Shown: positions 6,654 to 12,616 of the stretch, in pieces
How the letters are laid out: every line of letters begins with the position of its first letter
How positions within the stretch are numbered: position 1 is the first letter of the stretch
Assembly: GCA_964608945.1 (NCBI GenBank)
Contig: CAZSQB010000016.1
Location: 1 to 17,800, forward strand
DNA length: 17,800 nucleotides
From: CAYWEP01 sp964608945
GTDB lineage: Bacteria > Patescibacteriota > Microgenomatia > Levybacterales > UBA12049
Reading direction: 5' to 3'
Notes under the pieces: generated by a model
The model's database searches: none
The model's input: the letters and a program-made list of their open reading frames with translations, nothing else
What the model was told of the DNA's origin: nothing
Program-made: the position numbers and the translations under genes

Positions 6654-6673
6654 ATAGTTGTAATCACTACTAT
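6654..6673. repeat. Inverted repeat abutting the surface-protein start codon
   Basis: ATAGTTGT (6654-6661) and ACTACTAT (6666-6673) match in 7 of 8 positions as an inverted repeat around AATC. It sits at the predicted transcription start and ends in the ATG, a place where a repressor or an RNA hairpin could act. No binding protein can be named. Confidence 0.35.
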
Positions 6674-7370
6674 GACAGTAAGTCGATTTAAGCCGCGCAA
6701 ACTTATAGTCTTAACTACAGCTACCGCTTTTCTTATTGGCTCTATCTTCGGAGCGCCACTTTTGGCAAGTGCAAGCACAGCCATCGCAAATAATCCAATT
6801 CATGTGAATGTACGCCAAAACCAAGGAGGCGGCATTAGTATTAACCGCGGCAGAGACAATGACAACCGAAGAAACAACCGCAACAATGACAGAAGAGATA
6901 ATAATAACCGTGACAGGAATGATCGTGATAGAAATGACCGCGAGAGAAATGATCGTGAGAGACGTGATAGACGCGACAGAAGAAATAAGCCAGAAAAGAA
7001 AGTTGTGGAGAAAAAAATTGTAGATGTAGAGAGGAAAGTGATAAGTAGACCAATTGTCATAAATAGAGGAGAGAGGGTTGTCGATCGGACAGTCGAACAC
7101 GTCACCGAAAATGTTACGGAGAACATTATTGAAAACAACAATAACAACAATAACAATAACGAAAACATCAATGAAAATATCGTAGAAGTAAATACTGGGT
7201 ATACGGCGCCGGTACGAGAAGTGGTATACGAAACAAGAACTGGCTATCCAGTCTACATGGCTCCGGCGTCTGTTACTTATACTCCTGATACTGGCGCGGG
7301 CGCACTTTCTTTCCTGGCGCTTATTCCAGGCGGAGTAGCCGCACTTCTTCAAAAAAGATTTTTTGCTTAG
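6672..7370 (+). CDS. Secreted low-complexity Arg/Asn/Asp-rich protein with LPXTG-like C-terminal sorting signal
   Basis: No family is recognised for the 232-residue product. Residues 1-36 are a signal peptide: basic start (RFKPRK), a hydrophobic core from about 11 to 33, and a likely cleavage near ASAS. Residues 59-105 are almost entirely Arg, Asn, Asp and Glu, with a 4-residue NDR(D/E) periodicity. Residues 106-150 are Val/Glu/Arg-rich (KPEKKVVEKK onward). Residues 155-163 are nine Asn in a row. The C terminus has TPDTG (204-208), a hydrophobic stretch (211-226) and a basic tail KRFFA, the three-part order of sortase substrates. It is therefore probably anchored to the cell wall or membrane outside the cell. 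No sortase gene is in view. The central part is likely disordered. Confidence 0.8.
   Translation: MTVSRFKPRKLIVLTTATAFLIGSIFGAPLLASASTAIANNPIHVNVRQNQGGGISINRGRDNDNRRNNRNNDRRDNNNRDRNDRDRNDRERNDRERRDRRDRRNKPEKKVVEKKIVDVERKVISRPIVINRGERVVDRTVEHVTENVTENIIENNNNNNNNNENINENIVEVNTGYTAPVREVVYETRTGYPVYMAPASVTYTPDTGAGALSFLALIPGGVAALLQKRFFA
6909..6986 (+). repeat. Degenerate 12-bp coding repeat (NDR-D/E units)
   Basis: Codons 80-105 of the surface-protein gene repeat Arg-Asn-Asp-Arg-(Asp/Glu) units with a 12-bp period, degrading to RRD near the end. A second low-complexity tract, nine Asn codons mixing AAC and AAT, lies at 7134-7160. Such tracts can change length by slippage. Confidence 0.75.
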
Positions 7371-7397
7371 TCTTTTTAGTAAACCTCTCTTTTTTGC

Positions 7398-7403
7398 TAT
7401 AAT
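7398..7403 (+). promoter_or_regulatory. rsmI -10 box, leaderless-type
   Basis: A perfect TATAAT is followed by 6 nt and the rsmI ATG at 7410. The -35 position (7375-7380, TTTAGT) is weak. Confidence 0.6.
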
Positions 7404-7409
7404 CCATCC

Positions 7410-8165
7410 ATGAATAATTCCGGAACACTGTACGTTGTTGCAACACCAATTGGTAACCTAGACGATATTACTGTTCGTGCAGTAAAAACACTCTTCACCG
7501 TTGATGGGATTGCATGCGAGGACACACGGAGGACAGGGCAATTACTTCGGCAGTTACAGCCAATGTATAGTAAGTTAGTATATTATACATCAAGGGAAAA
7601 CAGTTCCCGGGAGGAAAGGAGAAGAGCTGAGCTTATCTCTTACTATGAGCAGAATGAGCTACGGAGAATTCCGGAGATTATCACCGCGCTAAAAAATGGA
7701 GTAAACATCGCCTTGGTGTCTGATGCAGGTACGCCTGCTATTTCTGATCCTGGCTTCAAACTTATCCGTGAATGCATCAGAGAGGGGATAAGAGTCGAGT
7801 CAATTCCCGGACCATCATCTGTTATCTCAGCGCTTATCACATCAGGCTTGCCAACAGACAAATTCCTCTTTGTCGGATATCCGCCTAGGAAACCAGGACA
7901 TAGGATGAAGTTTTTTGAGCATATCAAAAAATCCCAGGAAGACCTCAAGTCAACTGTCATTTTCTTTGAAGCGCCACACAAACTATTAAAAACGCTTGAA
8001 GAAATGCAATCTGTTTTTGGCGATAGCGAAATAGTCATCGCCCGGGAACTGACAAAGGTATATGAAGAAGTAAGAAGAGGAAAGTTTTCAAAAACAATTG
8101 CGCACTATCAAGAAAAAGAACCAAGAGGAGAGTTTGTTATTCTTTTAACACTGAAACTGCCTTAA
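7410..8165 (+). CDS. rsmI: 16S rRNA 2'-O-ribose C1402 methyltransferase
   Basis: RsmI uses S-adenosylmethionine to methylate the ribose of C1402 in the decoding centre of 16S rRNA. The 251-residue protein shows the tetrapyrrole-methylase fold of the family: LYVVATPIGNLDDITVRA (7-24), CEDTRRTG (36-43), LVSDAGTPAISDPG (102-115), ESIPGPSSVISAL (128-140), GLPTDKFLFVGYPPRK (144-159) and a C-terminal IARELTKVYEEVRRG segment. Compared with E. coli RsmI it has about 20 extra residues after the EDTRRTG block (Arg/Glu-rich, about 62-85). The C-terminal RsmI accessory domain of longer homologues is short or absent. It stands alone behind its own -10 box. Confidence 0.95.
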   Translation: MNNSGTLYVVATPIGNLDDITVRAVKTLFTVDGIACEDTRRTGQLLRQLQPMYSKLVYYTSRENSSREERRRAELISYYEQNELRRIPEIITALKNGVNIALVSDAGTPAISDPGFKLIRECIREGIRVESIPGPSSVISALITSGLPTDKFLFVGYPPRKPGHRMKFFEHIKKSQEDLKSTVIFFEAPHKLLKTLEEMQSVFGDSEIVIARELTKVYEEVRRGKFSKTIAHYQEKEPRGEFVILLTLKLP

Positions 8166-8189
8166 TTTCCGCAGGTGTAGCTACTGTTT

Positions 8190-8202
8190 CACCCCAGGGG
8201 TG
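8190..8202. repeat. 13-bp palindrome between convergent genes
   Basis: CACCCCAGGGGTG is a perfect palindrome around one base, in the 61-bp gap where rsmI and the ferric-reductase-like gene converge. As RNA it could give a short hairpin from either strand, but no T-run follows on either side, so a terminator call is weak. Confidence 0.35.
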
Positions 8203-8226
8203 CACTAGTACTCTTCATCGTTGCGT

Positions 8227-8856
8227 TTATACTGATTGTTTTTTCCGCTTCTGAGATATCCACACGGCAATGCGCAGGAGAATGACACCTGCTCCGAAGA
8301 TAGTTAAAGGTAAAGTTATTGGGGGAAGCGAAAAACTGCCTTTGCTAATCCAAGTTAGCCAGGATGGATATGATTTGAGGGCAAAATGGAGGATAGTGAA
8401 GACGTAGGCAATGTATCCCAAGCGTAGAAATGAGCGCCAAAGTGGGCCGCCGAAAAGATGTGATGCAAATTTATTTGAAATGGCTGCCATGAACGCATAT
8501 ATCAGGATCGCATAAACTCCCAAAATAAATGCAGGAACATTTTCATGGATTTGGTAATAGGAGGGAAAAGGAAATACGTCGTTGAGTAGAAGAATTGTTA
8601 TCGCAACGTGGGAAAGGGCAAAAGCAAAACCTGAAAGGCCAAGATACTTTCTGTAAATGAAGTATTTATCTGCAAAGTTCCAAAAATAGCAGATCCCGCT
8701 GAAAGCAAACGAAAGACCGATAAGGAAAACTGCCGTATCAGCATGTGCGCGGTTGAGTATTGTCCTGTCTATATATCCTTCGCTTGCAAAAAGATAGAAC
8801 AGAATCAGAAAGTAGAAGAGAAGGCTAAAAACAAGAGTATGTCCCCAAAATTTCAT
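8227..8856 (-). CDS. Ferric-reductase-like transmembrane protein (MsrQ/cytochrome b-like)
   Basis: The 209-residue product is a polytopic membrane protein with about six hydrophobic segments (near 5-24, 41-58, 72-92, 105-126, 143-160 and 181-199) and a basic tail KRKKQ. The pattern YLGLSGFAFALSHVAI (71-86, His83) and the helix LRLGYIAYVFTILHFAL (144-160, His157) fit the ferric-reductase-like/MsrQ family, whose members hold b-type haem between transmembrane helices. The second family histidine on the latter helix (W-x-x-L-H-R-L-x-Y) is missing: WRSFLRLGY stands there, so perhaps only one haem is bound. It follows acs by 14 nt, probably in the same transcript. No partner oxidoreductase such as MsrP is visible. 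The electron donor and acceptor are unknown. Confidence 0.7.
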   Translation of the reverse strand: MKFWGHTLVFSLLFYFLILFYLFASEGYIDRTILNRAHADTAVFLIGLSFAFSGICYFWNFADKYFIYRKYLGLSGFAFALSHVAITILLLNDVFPFPSYYQIHENVPAFILGVYAILIYAFMAAISNKFASHLFGGPLWRSFLRLGYIAYVFTILHFALKSYPSWLTWISKGSFSLPPITLPLTIFGAGVILLRIAVWISQKRKKQSV

Positions 8857-8870
8857 GCTGTGCGGCCGGT

Positions 8871-10514
8871 CTAATATTCTTCAAGCGTTGACGTATCGCC
8901 GATTGGCTGGCCAAGCTCTTTGGCTTTTAAGATCCGCCGCATAATTTTTCCACTCCGCGTCTTTGGCAATTTATCAATAAATTCTATTTCCCGAGGATAA
9001 GCATGACCTGCCAGGTGTTTCTTCACATGCTGTGCGAGTTCTTCTTTCAAAGCGTCGGTTCCCTCAACGCCGGGTTTGAGTACAACAAACGCTTTGATGA
9101 TTTCGCCTCGCTCCGGATCCGGTTTACCGATAACACCTGCTTCGACAACTGACCCGTGCTCAACGAGTGAGCTTTCAACCTCAAATGGCCCAACGCGTTC
9201 GCCTGCGGTCTTTATCACATCATCTGCCCGTCCTATGAACCAGAAATATCCCTCAGTATCTTTTTTCGCGCGGTCACCTGAAATATACCAGCCGTTCTTA
9301 AAATAACTATCGTATTTTTCCTGGTTCTGCCAGACTGTCCGCATAATTGATGGCCAGTAGGGCTTAAAGCAGAGATTTCCTTCTTCGCCATCTGGGACAG
9401 GATTAGCGTCATCGTCAAGGATTGTAGCTTCAAGCCAGGGGAGAGGTTTCCCCATAGAGCCGGGTTTAAGTTTTAGATCAGGCGTATTCGCAATCATGAT
9501 TGAGCCTGTTTCTGTTTGCCACCAGGTATCGTGGAAAGGTCTACCAAACACTTTCTCGCTCCACAGCACTGCCTCAGGATTGAGCGGTTCGCCAACTGAG
9601 GCCAAGTAGCGCAAATGTGAAAGATCATATTTTTTTACCAGATCGTCGCCTTTGGCCATGAGCATACGGATAGCTGTTGGCGCCGAGTACCAGACTGTTA
9701 CTTTGTGCTTTTGCAGTATCCCATACCAGACATCAGGGTCAAATCGACCGCCGTGAACAACTGTTGTGATGCCAAGCGACCAGTTGCTTAAGATGCTATA
9801 GACAATTCCCGTTACCCAACCAGGATCAGCTGTACACCAATATACGTCTTCAGGTTTTAGGTCAAGACAGAGTTCAGCTGATTGTTTTTGTTGGATGAGC
9901 GCATAATGCGCATGGACAATACCTTTTGGTTTGCCAGTTGTTCCGGACGTATACAGCATGAATGCATAGTCTTCCGGTCTGGTGTGAGCTACAGCGTATT
10001 CCTCAGAGTACCCAGCCAGTTCTTTTTGAAACGCCTCATCATCAACAACCAACACATGCTCAAGACTGGGTAAATCTTTTTTTACTTCCTCAATCCGCGG
10101 AAGCAGTTCTTTATTGGTAACAACAACTTTCGCGCCTGAGTTCTCTAATCTGTCTTTAAGCGCTGTAGCTTGAAAAGCAGAGAACATGGTTCCGGCAACT
10201 GCGCCCGTTTTGAGAATGCCTAAAAATCCAAAGTATAGCTCGGGAACGCGGGGAAGAAAGAGAAAAACCCGATCGCCTTTGTTAACGACATAATGGGTGA
10301 GCAGATTTGCAAATTGGTTGCTTTTTTTACTGAGGTCTGAAAAAGTGAAAGTCTGTGTATCACCTTTGTCCGATTCGTAAATAAGGGCTGTTTTGTCTCC
10401 AAGACCTTGCTGGACGGGAACATCGATAGCGTTGTAGGCTGAGTTGAGGGTGCTATCAGGGAACCAGGTGAGGGTGTCTTTTTTTGAGTCCCAGTCGTAG
10501 GAGTTACTATTCAT
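8871..10514 (-). CDS. acsA: AMP-forming acetyl-CoA synthetase (AcsA type)
   Basis: Catalyses acetate + ATP + CoA to acetyl-CoA + AMP + PPi through an acetyl-adenylate. The 547-residue protein has the ANL superfamily order: P-loop YTSGTTGKPKG (188-198), ASVGEPLNPEA (305-315), WWQTETG (331-337), SGDRAKKD (412-419), GRADDVIKTAGERVGPFEVES (428-448) and the catalytic lysine K523 in TRSGKIMRR. Trp332 matches the tryptophan that limits Acs enzymes to small acyl groups, supporting acetate over longer acids. The length resembles Bacillus AcsA (about 570) rather than the 650-residue Gram-negative type. K523 is the site that is acetylated in regulated homologues. A promoter lies directly upstream, although the gene also follows gpmA by 57 nt. 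A related short-chain acyl-CoA synthetase cannot be excluded. Confidence 0.9.
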   Translation of the reverse strand: MNSNSYDWDSKKDTLTWFPDSTLNSAYNAIDVPVQQGLGDKTALIYESDKGDTQTFTFSDLSKKSNQFANLLTHYVVNKGDRVFLFLPRVPELYFGFLGILKTGAVAGTMFSAFQATALKDRLENSGAKVVVTNKELLPRIEEVKKDLPSLEHVLVVDDEAFQKELAGYSEEYAVAHTRPEDYAFMLYTSGTTGKPKGIVHAHYALIQQKQSAELCLDLKPEDVYWCTADPGWVTGIVYSILSNWSLGITTVVHGGRFDPDVWYGILQKHKVTVWYSAPTAIRMLMAKGDDLVKKYDLSHLRYLASVGEPLNPEAVLWSEKVFGRPFHDTWWQTETGSIMIANTPDLKLKPGSMGKPLPWLEATILDDDANPVPDGEEGNLCFKPYWPSIMRTVWQNQEKYDSYFKNGWYISGDRAKKDTEGYFWFIGRADDVIKTAGERVGPFEVESSLVEHGSVVEAGVIGKPDPERGEIIKAFVVLKPGVEGTDALKEELAQHVKKHLAGHAYPREIEFIDKLPKTRSGKIMRRILKAKELGQPIGDTSTLEEY

Positions 10515-10520
10515 GGGTTT

Positions 10521-10550
10521 ATTTTATAAGTAAGGTTGGGAAGATGTAAA
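10521..10550 (-). promoter_or_regulatory. acsA promoter, leaderless-type
   Basis: On the minus strand TTTACA (10550-10545) is followed, 16 or 18 bp later, by overlapping -10 boxes TATAAA (10528-10523) and TAAAAT (10526-10521). The ATG begins 6 nt after the second box. Confidence 0.6.
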
Positions 10551-10571
10551 GAGGGAAGAGTATCAGGGAAA

Positions 10572-11195
10572 TCAGGGAATTATGTTGGTGGCGTTGCGGC
10601 GTTCCCTTTTTACAACTCTGCCGGATTGATCTATTTCGTATACTAGGATTTCGCCCACTGCTATTTCAAATCCAGAAATTTTATCGTCCGGGATGTTGTC
10701 AAGATATTTTACAAGTGAACGGAGCGCATTGCCCGAGGAGACGAGAATGACATTTTTTCCCATCTTCAGTTCTGGGAGAATATGGTTTTGATAAAAAGGA
10801 ACGGCACGCCCATAGACTTGTTTGAGGCTTTCTCCATCTGGGATCGGGTAATCCCAGCCGCGTCGCAATTTCAGAAACTCTTCATCGCCGATCTCTTTTT
10901 TAATTTCCCATTTGTTTTTCGCAGTGTAAATGCCATAATTTCGTTCCATGATTGCTCTGTCTTCTGTGATTGGGATGTTTTTTTGAAGCGTTGCCAAAAT
11001 TTCCTGCAAGGTTTCCTTGCTTCTTTTTTGAGGGGGAATAAACGCAAGATCTAGTGAAACATTTTCTAGTGCTTTTGCAGCCAGCCGTGCCTGTTGTCGT
11101 CCATCTTCTGTGAGAGACGGATCGTCCCAACCTGTCCACAGGCCTTTGGCGTTATATAGAGACATGCAGTGCCGAACTAGAATTAATTTTGACAT
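10572..11195 (-). CDS. gpmA: Phosphoglycerate mutase of the histidine-phosphatase superfamily, variant active site
   Basis: Expected role: interconversion of 3- and 2-phosphoglycerate through a phosphohistidine. The 207-residue protein aligns with cofactor-dependent GpmA along its length: LILVRHCMSLYNAKGLWTGWDDPSLTEDG (4-32), ERNYGIYTAKNK (84-95), RRGWDYPIPDGESL (111-124), PFYQNHILPELKMGKNVILVSSGNALRSLVKYLDNI (133-168). The phospho-acceptor H9 and E84 are present. Two signature positions differ: RHG is RHC (C10), and the second histidine of E. coli IAAHGNSLRA is serine (S154, codon TCG at 10736-10734). The protein is a little shorter than the 230-250 usual for GpmA. Position beside eno and ppsA supports a glycolytic role, but the lost histidine leaves catalytic efficiency or even reaction type open. 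Confidence 0.85.
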   Translation of the reverse strand: MSKLILVRHCMSLYNAKGLWTGWDDPSLTEDGRQQARLAAKALENVSLDLAFIPPQKRSKETLQEILATLQKNIPITEDRAIMERNYGIYTAKNKWEIKKEIGDEEFLKLRRGWDYPIPDGESLKQVYGRAVPFYQNHILPELKMGKNVILVSSGNALRSLVKYLDNIPDDKISGFEIAVGEILVYEIDQSGRVVKRERRNATNIIP

Positions 11196-11202
11196 AGTTA
11201 CT

Positions 11203-11208
11203 AGTTTA
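11203..11208 (-). promoter_or_regulatory. Possible gpmA -10 box
   Basis: TAAACT on the minus strand ends 7 nt before the gpmA ATG, the same geometry as the other leaderless-type boxes. The -35 region is poor. Confidence 0.4.
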
Positions 11209-11234
11209 GAGTTAATTGGTAAAGAAGCCAGTAT

Positions 11235-11272
11235 GGTTTAGGGGTAAGGTGTAAAACACAAGAAACCTAACC
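11235..11272. repeat. Nested imperfect inverted repeat between eno and gpmA
   Basis: GGTTTAGG (11235-11242) faces CCTAACC (11266-11272) with one unpaired T. Inside, GTGT (11249-11252) and ACAC (11256-11259) flank AAA. It may be a hairpin in the eno-gpmA transcript or a REP-like DNA element. Confidence 0.35.
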
Positions 11273-11275
11273 TCC

Positions 11276-11295
11276 CCTGCCTGCCGGCAGGCAGG
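11276..11295. repeat. Perfect 20-bp GC-rich palindrome
   Basis: CCTGCCTGCCGGCAGGCAGG is exactly its own reverse complement, in the 124-bp gap between eno and gpmA. No T-run follows on the transcribed (minus) strand, so it does not look like an intrinsic terminator. From memory, near-identical palindromes are common between genes in many uncultured and CPR genomes, so this is likely one copy of a dispersed element. Confidence 0.7.
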
Positions 11296-11319
11296 TCACG
11301 ATACAGGCCTCCTAACCCT

Positions 11320-12579
11320 TCACCCGTTGTCCTTTTTCGTTATTTCCTGCTCTATTTGTAACAGCCTGTTGTACTTTGCGACTCGCTCGCCGCGGACAGG
11401 AGCGCCAAACTTACAATAATCTGCAGAAACAGCAACGGCAAGATCCGCCACGAAATCGTCATTTGTTTCACCAGACCGGTGAGAAACAATGATTTTGAGC
11501 CCTGCCTCTCGTGCTGCTTCAACGACCGCGAGCGATTCAATAACTGTGCCAATTTGATTAGGTTTTATGATAATCCCGCTTATCGCTTTTTTCTCAATCG
11601 CGGTTGCGAGCCTGAGAAGATTTGTCGCAATGAGGTCATCTCCTGTGATAATTGTGCCTTCAACCTGTGCTGTTAGCGCAGTCCAACCATCCCAGTCATC
11701 TTCTGCGAATGGATCTTCAAGGTAGAGAATATGGTATTTTTTGATGAGAGTTGCGTATTCAGAAACGAGATCAGAATTCGTCAAAAGGTTTTTCCTCCCC
11801 TTTAGCCTATACGTTTTGCCATCATAAAAATTACTTGCAGCAGCGTCAATGCCAAGAAAGATGTCATATCCTAAACGCACATTTGTCTTTGCGATTGCCT
11901 CAGACAAGAATTCGAGTGCCTCTTCATTCGCTTCGAGAGATGGCGCGAATCCTCCCTCATCGCCAACGAGCGTCGTTAAATTATTTTCCTTTAAGAGCGC
12001 GCGGAGGGTTTGGTAGATGACAAATCCAAGCTGCAGTCCCTCGCTATACGATTTAAAGCTGGCAGGGACAATAATAAATTCTTGCATATCAAGATTTTTA
12101 CCTGCGTGCAGACCGCCATTAATAAGGTTGAAAAGGGGGAGTGGGATTTTCATTGGAGCTTGTAATTTAACGAATTGGCGTAAATACTGATAGAGAGGAA
12201 CGCGACTTTGTAAAGCCGCTGCTCTTGCAACGGCAATTGAGACTGGAAGAAGCGCGTTTGCTCCTAACTTTCCTTTATTGGCTGTACCGTCAAGCTCAAT
12301 CATCGCTTTGTCAATCTGACCTTGGGACTGTACCTCCATGCCAATGAGTTTCGGGGCGATAATTTTATCGATATTCTCAATTACGTGCTTAACGCCTTGT
12401 CCCCTGAATCTGTTGGTGTCGTTATCGCGAAGCTCAACTGCCTCGTACGTGCCGACCGATTTGCCACTTGGGCATGAAGCACTAACAATGAGATCAGTGT
12501 CGATGACAAGCTCGACCTCGACTGTTGGCATACCGCGGGAGTCAAGAATTTCCCGAGCAGAAAGGTGTTGTATTTTCAT
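11320..12579 (-). CDS. eno: Enolase (phosphopyruvate hydratase)
   Basis: Enolase interconverts 2-phosphoglycerate and PEP. The 419-residue protein is near normal length (about 430). Catalytic residues are all present: H158 in NGGLHAGKN, E167, E208 in VGDEGGFAP, K339 in IIKPNQIGT, H367 in SHRSGET and K390. The Mg ligands are D244 (GIDAAAS), E288 (LEDPF) and D314/D315 (TGDDL). The mobile active-site loop, usually SGASTG, reads SGKSVG (38-43), an uncommon change that keeps the serines. The N-terminal lid starts normally (ARE-ILDSRG-PTVEVE). The gene follows ppsA by 34 nt across a short tandem repeat and is probably cotranscribed. The stop is TGA, so UGA is not read as glycine here. Confidence 0.97.
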   Translation of the reverse strand: MKIQHLSAREILDSRGMPTVEVELVIDTDLIVSASCPSGKSVGTYEAVELRDNDTNRFRGQGVKHVIENIDKIIAPKLIGMEVQSQGQIDKAMIELDGTANKGKLGANALLPVSIAVARAAALQSRVPLYQYLRQFVKLQAPMKIPLPLFNLINGGLHAGKNLDMQEFIIVPASFKSYSEGLQLGFVIYQTLRALLKENNLTTLVGDEGGFAPSLEANEEALEFLSEAIAKTNVRLGYDIFLGIDAAASNFYDGKTYRLKGRKNLLTNSDLVSEYATLIKKYHILYLEDPFAEDDWDGWTALTAQVEGTIITGDDLIATNLLRLATAIEKKAISGIIIKPNQIGTVIESLAVVEAAREAGLKIIVSHRSGETNDDFVADLAVAVSADYCKFGAPVRGERVAKYNRLLQIEQEITKKDNG

Positions 12580-12580
12580 A

Positions 12581-12616
12581 GGTTACTTAGGTGACCTAGG
12601 TTACTTAGGTGACTTA
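12581..12616. repeat. Two 18-bp tandem repeats plus hairpin between ppsA and eno
   Basis: GGTTACTTAGGTGACCTA (12581-12598) is followed by GGTTACTTAGGTGACTTA (12599-12616), one mismatch. The second copy runs into ACCTAAG, so CTTAGGT (12604-12610) and ACCTAAG (12616-12622) form a perfect 7-bp hairpin across the ppsA stop codon. The repeats fill the whole ppsA-eno gap and reach within one base of the eno ATG, replacing any ribosome-binding site. Confidence 0.7.

Noticed and set aside
6711..7352. Long minus-strand reading frames opposite the surface-protein gene (up to 213 codons)
   Set aside because: They are mirror images of the biased Arg/Asn/Asp codons and give Ile/Val/Ser-rich sequence with no motif; the plus-strand frame has a signal peptide, sorting signal and promoter.
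10572..11195. gpmA as a pseudogene because of the missing histidine
   Set aside because: The frame is intact, the remaining family motifs are well kept, and the change is restricted to active-site positions.
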